From positions 1-10,252 of the forward strand of contig DAIDJC010000103.1 of assembly GCA_027451565.1 (NCBI GenBank): a DNA stretch of 10,252 nt, given 5' to 3'. Positions 6,807 through 10,252 of the stretch are shown here, one piece after another. This stretch comes from Limisphaerales bacterium. Its GTDB lineage: Bacteria > Verrucomicrobiota > Verrucomicrobiia > Limisphaerales > UBA11358. How positions within the stretch are numbered: the first letter of the stretch is position 1; the number at the start of each line of letters is the position of its first letter. Below the pieces are notes generated by a model that saw only the letters and a program-made list of their open reading frames with translations, did not search any database and was not told the DNA's origin. Both the position numbers and the translations under genes were made by a program.

Positions 6807-8265
6807 AATTTTCAGGGCGTGGTCTGGTGGACATTTTAGCGGGATTGCCCAAGGTTTCACGGATAGCCCGATTCAGCGTCGCGACCATTATGGCCACCTC
6901 CTCCGAGGTGGTGCAATAAGGCGGCATGAGGAGGATTACGTTTCCGATGGGTCTGGTGAGCACGCCCCGCCGGGCCATGGCCTGACATACCCTCATGCCC
7001 GCCCGCGCTTTGAGTGGATACGGCTGGCGCGTCTTCCAATCCTGAACCAGTTCAATTCCGGCCAAAGAACCCACCTGGCGAATATCCCCCACGTGGCTGA
7101 GGTCCCACAGGGCGGACAGGTTTTGTTTGAGATGCCCGGCCAGACTCAGACGCGACCGGGTCGTTGCGGTGGTGTTTAAAAGTTTCAAGCTGGCCAGGGC
7201 CGCCGCCGCGCCCAAGGGGTTGGCGGTGTAACTGTGTCCGTGAAAAAATGTTTTGAATTCCTCGTATTTCCCCAGAAAAGCATCGAAAATACGCTGGGTG
7301 ACGAGTGTCGCTGCCATGGGCAGATAGCCGCCAGTCAAACCTTTTGCAAGGCACAGAAAGTCCGGCTGGACCTGCTCCTCCTGGCAGGCAAACAAGCGGG
7401 GTCTGCCATCCTTGAATGGTCCCGTATTGGTCCTGCCAAAACCAGTCATGACTTCATCCGCCACCAACAGCGCGCCGGATGCCCGGACCAGTTCAGATGC
7501 TTTGCGAAGCCATCCATCCGGTTGTGGGATGACGCCGGCTGCCCCCTGAACCAGCGGTTCAAAAACAAATGCCGCAAAGGGATTGTCCCTCCGGTTTTGC
7601 AGGGCCAGTTTTTTTTCCAAATGACCGATGCATTCCCACTGGCACCGCCTGTAAACGCGGGCGTCTGCCCGCTCGGGTTTGGCGCGATTATACGGGCACC
7701 GGTAACAGTACGGCGCCATCACCTTATCCGAAGGGAAAAGCAAATCCCGGTAGGCCTTGTGGAAAAGGTCAATGTGCCCCAGGGAAACAGCCCCCACCGT
7801 GTCTCCGTGGTAACCACCAGCCAGGGAAAGGAATCGCGGGCGCTGTTTCCCTCCGCGGGTTCGGCGTGTGAACTCATAGGCCAGTTTCAGGGCAGTCTCC
7901 AAAGCCGTGGACCCGTTGTCGCTATAAAAAACCCGGCCGAGCTGTGGTCGGCCCAGGCCCTGACGCGCAGCCTGCACCAATTTTGAGGCAAGCAGGCTGG
8001 CGGGCTTGTTCGCCAAACCCAATGCAGACACGTGGGACACCCGCTCCATCTGGACGCGCATGGCTTTGTTGATGGCGGGATGGGCATGGCCATGCAGATT
8101 CGTCCAGATCGAGGAATTGGCATCCAGATAAGATCGGCCTTGCTCATCTTTCAACCATGATCCACGACCGGAAGTGATGACGATGGGGTCCTCCCGCATC
8201 CAATCCCGCATCTGGGTGAAGGGATGCCAGACAAATTTACGGTCCAAGCCTGCAGTGCGGGTCAT
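6757..8265 (-). CDS. bioA: Adenosylmethionine/lysine-8-amino-7-oxononanoate aminotransferase (DAPA synthase)
   Basis: BioA is a PLP-dependent class III aminotransferase that converts KAPA to 7,8-diaminopelargonate in biotin synthesis. The 502-residue chain has VWHPFTQM near residue 12, YSDNGSTALETALK, GGYHGDT, ADEVMTGFGRT with the PLP-nitrogen aspartate Asp270, and CLAKGLTGG with the Schiff-base lysine Lys308. FFHGHSYTANPLG and HVGDIRQVGSLAGIELV follow. These last blocks, and NSSIWTNLHGHAHP in place of the WW pair of E. coli BioA, resemble (as recalled) the Bacillus-type enzyme that uses lysine as amino donor. The donor cannot be settled from sequence alone. The chain is about 70 residues longer than E. 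coli BioA. About 30 of these are a basic, low-complexity C-terminal tail after the last recognisable helix, whose end is encoded antisense to trmB. The ATG overlaps the bioF stop by 4 bases (ATGA), with no clear ribosome site of its own, so translation is probably coupled to bioF. Confidence 0.95.
   Translation of the reverse strand: MTRTAGLDRKFVWHPFTQMRDWMREDPIVITSGRGSWLKDEQGRSYLDANSSIWTNLHGHAHPAINKAMRVQMERVSHVSALGLANKPASLLASKLVQAARQGLGRPQLGRVFYSDNGSTALETALKLAYEFTRRTRGGKQRPRFLSLAGGYHGDTVGAVSLGHIDLFHKAYRDLLFPSDKVMAPYCYRCPYNRAKPERADARVYRRCQWECIGHLEKKLALQNRRDNPFAAFVFEPLVQGAAGVIPQPDGWLRKASELVRASGALLVADEVMTGFGRTNTGPFKDGRPRLFACQEEQVQPDFLCLAKGLTGGYLPMAATLVTQRIFDAFLGKYEEFKTFFHGHSYTANPLGAAAALASLKLLNTTATTRSRLSLAGHLKQNLSALWDLSHVGDIRQVGSLAGIELVQDWKTRQPYPLKARAGMRVCQAMARRGVLTRPIGNVILLMPPYCTTSEEVAIMVATLNRAIRETLGNPAKMSTRPRPENFRKTGKPSGVWEHPGR
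6802..6816. repeat. Perfect 7+1+7 palindrome at the trmB stop / bioA 3' end
   Basis: CCTGAAA (6802-6808) and TTTCAGG (6810-6816) form a perfect inverted repeat around one central T. It includes the trmB stop codon TGA (6804-6806) and lies inside the bioA coding tail. As RNA only a short stem of about 5 pairs with a small A/U loop could form, and no long U tract follows, so it is a weak terminator candidate at best. A symmetric position between convergent genes suggests a bidirectional transcript end or simply a constraint of overlapping codes. Confidence 0.4.
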
Positions 8266-9473
8266 GTGGAAAGGGTTTGTGATATTTCGTGTGGCAGGTT
8301 TGGCGAACGCAGCACTGTGATCAAAGCTTCCACATCCTCCTTGGAATGTGACGCGGACAGGGTGATTCTCAGCCGGGCAGCCCCGCGCGCCACGGTGGGG
8401 TACCGAATGGCGGGCAGGAAAAATCCTGATTCACGCATGAAACCAGCCACGGCCATCGCCCGGGCCTCATCCCCCACCATCCACGGAATGATGGCGCTGG
8501 CCTCCTCCTGCTTGCAGATGGGATGAAAGGCGAGCAGTTCCTGCACCCTTTGAAATAATTGATTGCGGCGCCGGGAGCCTTCCTCCTTCAAAAGAATTTC
8601 CAAGCCGGCCAGGGCGGCGGCGGCGGCGGCGGGCACGGGGGCGGTGGAAAAAATCAGGCTGCGGGCGTGATTGACCAAATAATTCACCAACACCCTTGAT
8701 CCACAGACAAAACCGCCGCTGGAGCCAAGCGCCTTGCCAAGGGTTCCGAAATGAATATCCACCTGGTCGGAAAGACCCAAGCCATCCGCCAACCCCCGGC
8801 CATCCGAACCCAGTATCCCCGTGGCATGGGCTTCATCCACCATCAACCAGGCTCCAAATTTATTTTTGAGGGAAACAATCTCGGTCAGCGGGCAGCGATC
8901 CCCATCCATGGAAAAAACGGATTCGGTGATGACCAGAACCTGTTGGTGGGAGGATCCGGTCCGTGCCGGGTCCCGGGCCCATTTCAACCTGGCCTCCAGC
9001 TCGTTCATGTCGTTGTGGGGGAAAACCCGCAGGGTGGCGCCAGACAGCCGGGAGGCATCCACCAAGCAGGCATGGACCCTTTTATCCATGATGATAATAT
9101 CTGCGGAGGACATGAGGGATGCGATCGTCCCCGAGGCGGCGGCGTAACCGGAAGAGAAAACCAGCGCCGCCTCGGTTTTTTTGAATGCGGCCAGTTGATC
9201 CTCCAAATCGTGAAAAAGGCCCAGGGAACCACTGATGAGGCGGGAAGCGCCGCTTCCAGCGCCCCATTTTGCCGCTGCCCGCGCCGCTGCCTCCATGAGC
9301 GCCGGGTGACAAGCCAGGCCAAGGTAATCATTCGAGGAAAAATTCCGTAATCTGCAGCCTTCCAGGCTGATGACTGGTCCTGTGGGCGAATCCACCCTGC
9401 GTAACGAGCGGAAAAGATTCTGCGCCCGCCGCTTTTCCATTCGCGCGTGCAATGCCTCATTCATGGCGTTCAT
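8262..9473 (-). CDS. bioF: 8-amino-7-oxononanoate synthase (KAPA synthase)
   Basis: BioF is a PLP-dependent alpha-oxoamine synthase that condenses pimeloyl-ACP (or pimeloyl-CoA) with alanine to give KAPA, the substrate of BioA. The 403-residue frame has NFSSNDYLGLACHP near residue 44, GAGSGASRLISG, and VDEAHATGILG with PLP-ring residues Asp213 and His216. GTLGKALGSSGGF carries the Schiff-base lysine Lys247, and a C-terminal ARLRITLSASH block follows. The close relative glycine C-acetyltransferase (Kbl) shares this fold, but the 4-base overlap with bioA settles the role. I start at ATG 9473 because GGAG (9480-9483) lies 6 bases upstream. The longer reading from TTG 9485 would bury that ribosome site inside the coding region. 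The length is close to the usual ~385-400 residues. An alanine run in the middle of the protein is encoded by a (GCC)6 triplet tract. bioB, bioC, bioD and bioH do not appear in the window. Confidence 0.94.
   Translation of the reverse strand: MNAMNEALHARMEKRRAQNLFRSLRRVDSPTGPVISLEGCRLRNFSSNDYLGLACHPALMEAAARAAAKWGAGSGASRLISGSLGLFHDLEDQLAAFKKTEAALVFSSGYAAASGTIASLMSSADIIIMDKRVHACLVDASRLSGATLRVFPHNDMNELEARLKWARDPARTGSSHQQVLVITESVFSMDGDRCPLTEIVSLKNKFGAWLMVDEAHATGILGSDGRGLADGLGLSDQVDIHFGTLGKALGSSGGFVCGSRVLVNYLVNHARSLIFSTAPVPAAAAAALAGLEILLKEEGSRRRNQLFQRVQELLAFHPICKQEEASAIIPWMVGDEARAMAVAGFMRESGFFLPAIRYPTVARGAARLRITLSASHSKEDVEALITVLRSPNLPHEISQTLST
8613..8630. repeat. (GGC)6 trinucleotide repeat inside bioF
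   Basis: Six uninterrupted GGC units on the plus strand (GCC on the coding strand) encode most of the alanine run in PVPAAAAAALAG. Length changes by slippage would stay in frame and only alter the number of alanines. The tract lies downstream of the PLP lysine, not at the active site. Confidence 0.85.
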
Positions 9474-9479
9474 CCAAGG

Positions 9480-9483
9480 CTCC
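9480..9483 (-). promoter_or_regulatory. Ribosome binding site of bioF
   Basis: The minus strand reads GGAG, 6 bases before ATG 9473. This decides the start against the upstream in-frame TTG 9485. The AT-rich TTTATTATACC just upstream (about 9486-9496) could supply a -10 element, but I find no matching -35 at 16-18 bases. No BirA-type operator dyad (TTGTAAACC / GGTTTACAA) is visible. Confidence 0.65.
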
Positions 9484-9724
9484 AAGGTATAATAAATTGA
9501 TGCAAGGGCAATCCCCGCAGCGGCGCGGCGGATTACTTTGCATTCAGGCTTTCATGGAGTGGGACAGGACGCCCGGCAAAAGCCGCAAACAATTCTGATA
9601 AAAAACGTGGGCATTTATTTAAAATCCCGAAGTGAGGAAAGAATGGGTCCTTGCTCTCGGCATTTTCTCTGGCCGCTCCATGAACCCCGGGCAGTCAAGG
9701 GTTCGGTGAGGAATTGTTTTCAAC

Positions 9725-9745
9725 GCGAAAAGCGAAAAGCGAAAT
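9725..9745. repeat. Three tandem copies of a 7-base unit (GCGAAAA)
   Basis: GCGAAAA at 9725-9731 and 9732-9738 is followed by the variant GCGAAAT at 9739-9745. It lies in non-coding DNA between two minus-strand genes. Such short tandem repeats vary by slippage. It is probably inert, though a 7-base period could also reflect a cluster of protein-binding sites. Confidence 0.8.
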
Positions 9746-9859
9746 GGAAAGGGTCAAGATGCTGGAGCGGAAACTCTTTTGAAACATCGAAGCCATACCC
9801 GAAGCGGTCTGGTGAGATTTTTCAAAGGAGTTTGCGCCCAGTAGATCGGGGCAGATTAA

Positions 9860-9887
9860 CCTTTTGAATTTTTTTTCGGGTTCAAGG
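9860..9887. repeat. Imperfect inverted repeat with a T8 loop downstream of the amidohydrolase gene
   Basis: CCTTTTGAA (9860-9868) can pair with TTCAAGG (9881-9887) if two T are bulged out, enclosing a loop of T8 and CGGG. On the minus strand, the direction of the amidohydrolase transcript, the loop is A-rich and no U tract follows. It is therefore not a classical intrinsic terminator. It lies about 54 bases past the stop codon and may only mark the transcript end. Confidence 0.25.
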
Positions 9888-9940
9888 CATATCGCTGCAC
9901 ATATTTCCAAGGAATAAAGACCGTGAACACGAAAGGCGCT

Positions 9941-10252
9941 TTATTCCGGTGGAACGGTCCAATTTCCGCCGATCATGCCGGTTTGAATCTTTCCCGGGTG
10001 GTGAATGACAGCTTCCATGGCCTTCTGCGCGGACCCCTTGAATGGGATGGCCACCCAATCCGCTTCAAAGCCTTGGGATAATTGGCCGATACGCCCGGAG
10101 AGACCCAATGCCTTGGCGCCGTTGAGCGTGGCCATCTCAAGAATTTCCCGTGGAGAAAGCCCCGGATCCTGTTTTGCCAGCAGGCTCATTTCCTGCAAGA
10201 GGTTCAGTCGTGGTTTTTCCCTGCCATTCTTGCGGGTGGTGGCCAGACTATC
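9941..10252 (-). CDS. C-terminal part of an amidohydrolase-superfamily deaminase/hydrolase (truncated by window edge)
   Basis: The frame is open from the right edge to TAA at 9943-9941 and gives the last 103 residues. It begins DSLATTRKNG and continues LNLLQEM, matching the GTDSLA(S/T) segment of metal-dependent amidohydrolases of the TrzA/MtaD/guanine-deaminase type, where the Asp is a catalytic metal ligand. ILEMATLNGAKALGL, GRIGQLSQGFEADWVAI and the IGGNW end are the standard C-terminal elements, in which the chain returns to the small beta-sandwich domain. Family members hydrolyse amino or chloro groups from purine or triazine rings, for example methylthioadenosine/S-adenosylhomocysteine deaminase and aminofutalosine deaminase. 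The specificity-determining HxH segment is outside the window, so the substrate cannot be named. An internal TTG at 10198 could be mistaken for a start, but the conserved sequence clearly continues upstream of it. It is separated from bioF by 467 bases on the same strand. Confidence 0.86.
   Translation of the reverse strand, partial: DSLATTRKNGREKPRLNLLQEMSLLAKQDPGLSPREILEMATLNGAKALGLSGRIGQLSQGFEADWVAIPFKGSAQKAMEAVIHHPGKIQTGMIGGNWTVPPE

Larger units (their letters stand above)
9486..9940. other. Intergenic region between the amidohydrolase and bioF, no supported gene
   Basis: About 455 bases lie between the amidohydrolase stop and the bioF leader. A plus-strand frame at 9538-9867 and a minus-strand frame at 9695-9910 are open, but their translations are dominated by Lys, Arg and Ser, show no domain and lack ribosome sites, so I reject them. 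The region should hold a bioFA promoter and a transcript end for the amidohydrolase gene, though neither can be placed with confidence. It contains the 7-base tandem repeat at 9725-9745 and an imperfect inverted repeat at 9860-9887 whose loop holds eight T. Confidence 0.6.

Noticed and set aside
7234..7986. A 250-codon plus-strand frame opposite bioA
   Set aside because: Antisense to the PLP-binding core of BioA; no recognisable protein features.
8751..9350. A 199-codon plus-strand frame opposite bioF
   Set aside because: Antisense to conserved BioF sequence; a shadow frame.
9488..9493. A perfect TATAAT on the plus strand upstream of bioF
   Set aside because: There is no -35 element 16-18 bases upstream (GGCGTT at the 17-base position) and no plus-strand gene follows. 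It is the complement of the AT-rich bioF leader.
9474..9560. Possible BirA biotin operator upstream of bioF
   Set aside because: I looked for the TTGTAAACC/GGTTTACAA dyad and found no acceptable half-site pair.
1..10252. Mobile elements, CRISPR arrays, toxin-antitoxin or defence systems
   Set aside because: No transposase, integrase, regularly spaced repeats, terminal inverted repeats or defence-type genes could be recognised on either strand.

Overview
The window looks like ordinary chromosomal DNA from a free-living, moderately GC-rich Gram-negative-type bacterium. Exported FG-GAP proteins, lysine-type BioA features, two genes lacking a good Shine-Dalgarno sequence and a TTG start on trmB would fit a member of the Verrucomicrobiota/Planctomycetota assemblage. 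That placement is an inference from style, not from a marker gene. I see no insertion sequence, prophage gene, CRISPR array, tRNA or rRNA.

Layout, left to right. (1) Positions 1-2734, minus strand, form an osmotic-stress pair: a fused trehalose-6-phosphate synthase/phosphatase (OtsA-OtsB in one chain), followed one base later by the N-terminal part of a membrane protein that looks like an MscS-type mechanosensitive channel and runs off the left edge. (2) Positions 2735-3385 are a roughly 650-base gap between divergent genes. It holds no convincing gene but does hold a GC-rich double hairpin. (3) Positions 3386-6806, plus strand, hold a small protein with two zinc ribbons, a large secreted FG-GAP/VCBS beta-propeller protein with about ten repeats, and tRNA (guanine-N7)-methyltransferase TrmB. 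(4) Positions 6757-9473, minus strand, hold the biotin genes bioF and bioA, overlapping by 4 bases. bioA converges on trmB and the two coding regions overlap by 50 bases at their 3' ends. (5) Positions 9474-9940 are a 467-base gap with no supported gene. (6) Positions 9941-10252, minus strand, hold the C-terminal end of an amidohydrolase that enters from the right edge.

How the genes work together: OtsAB makes trehalose, a compatible solute accumulated at high osmolarity, and an MscS channel would release solutes after hypo-osmotic shock, so the two make a coherent two-way osmotic response unit. BioF and BioA catalyse consecutive steps of biotin synthesis (pimeloyl thioester to KAPA to DAPA). 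bioD and bioB are not in the window. The zinc-ribbon and FG-GAP proteins have no assignable function.

I found no clear evidence of a novel defence or mobile system. The points most worth a second look are the otsAB-channel operon, the uncharacterised zinc-ribbon/FG-GAP pair, the trmB/bioA 3' overlap with its palindrome, and the structured divergent intergenic region.
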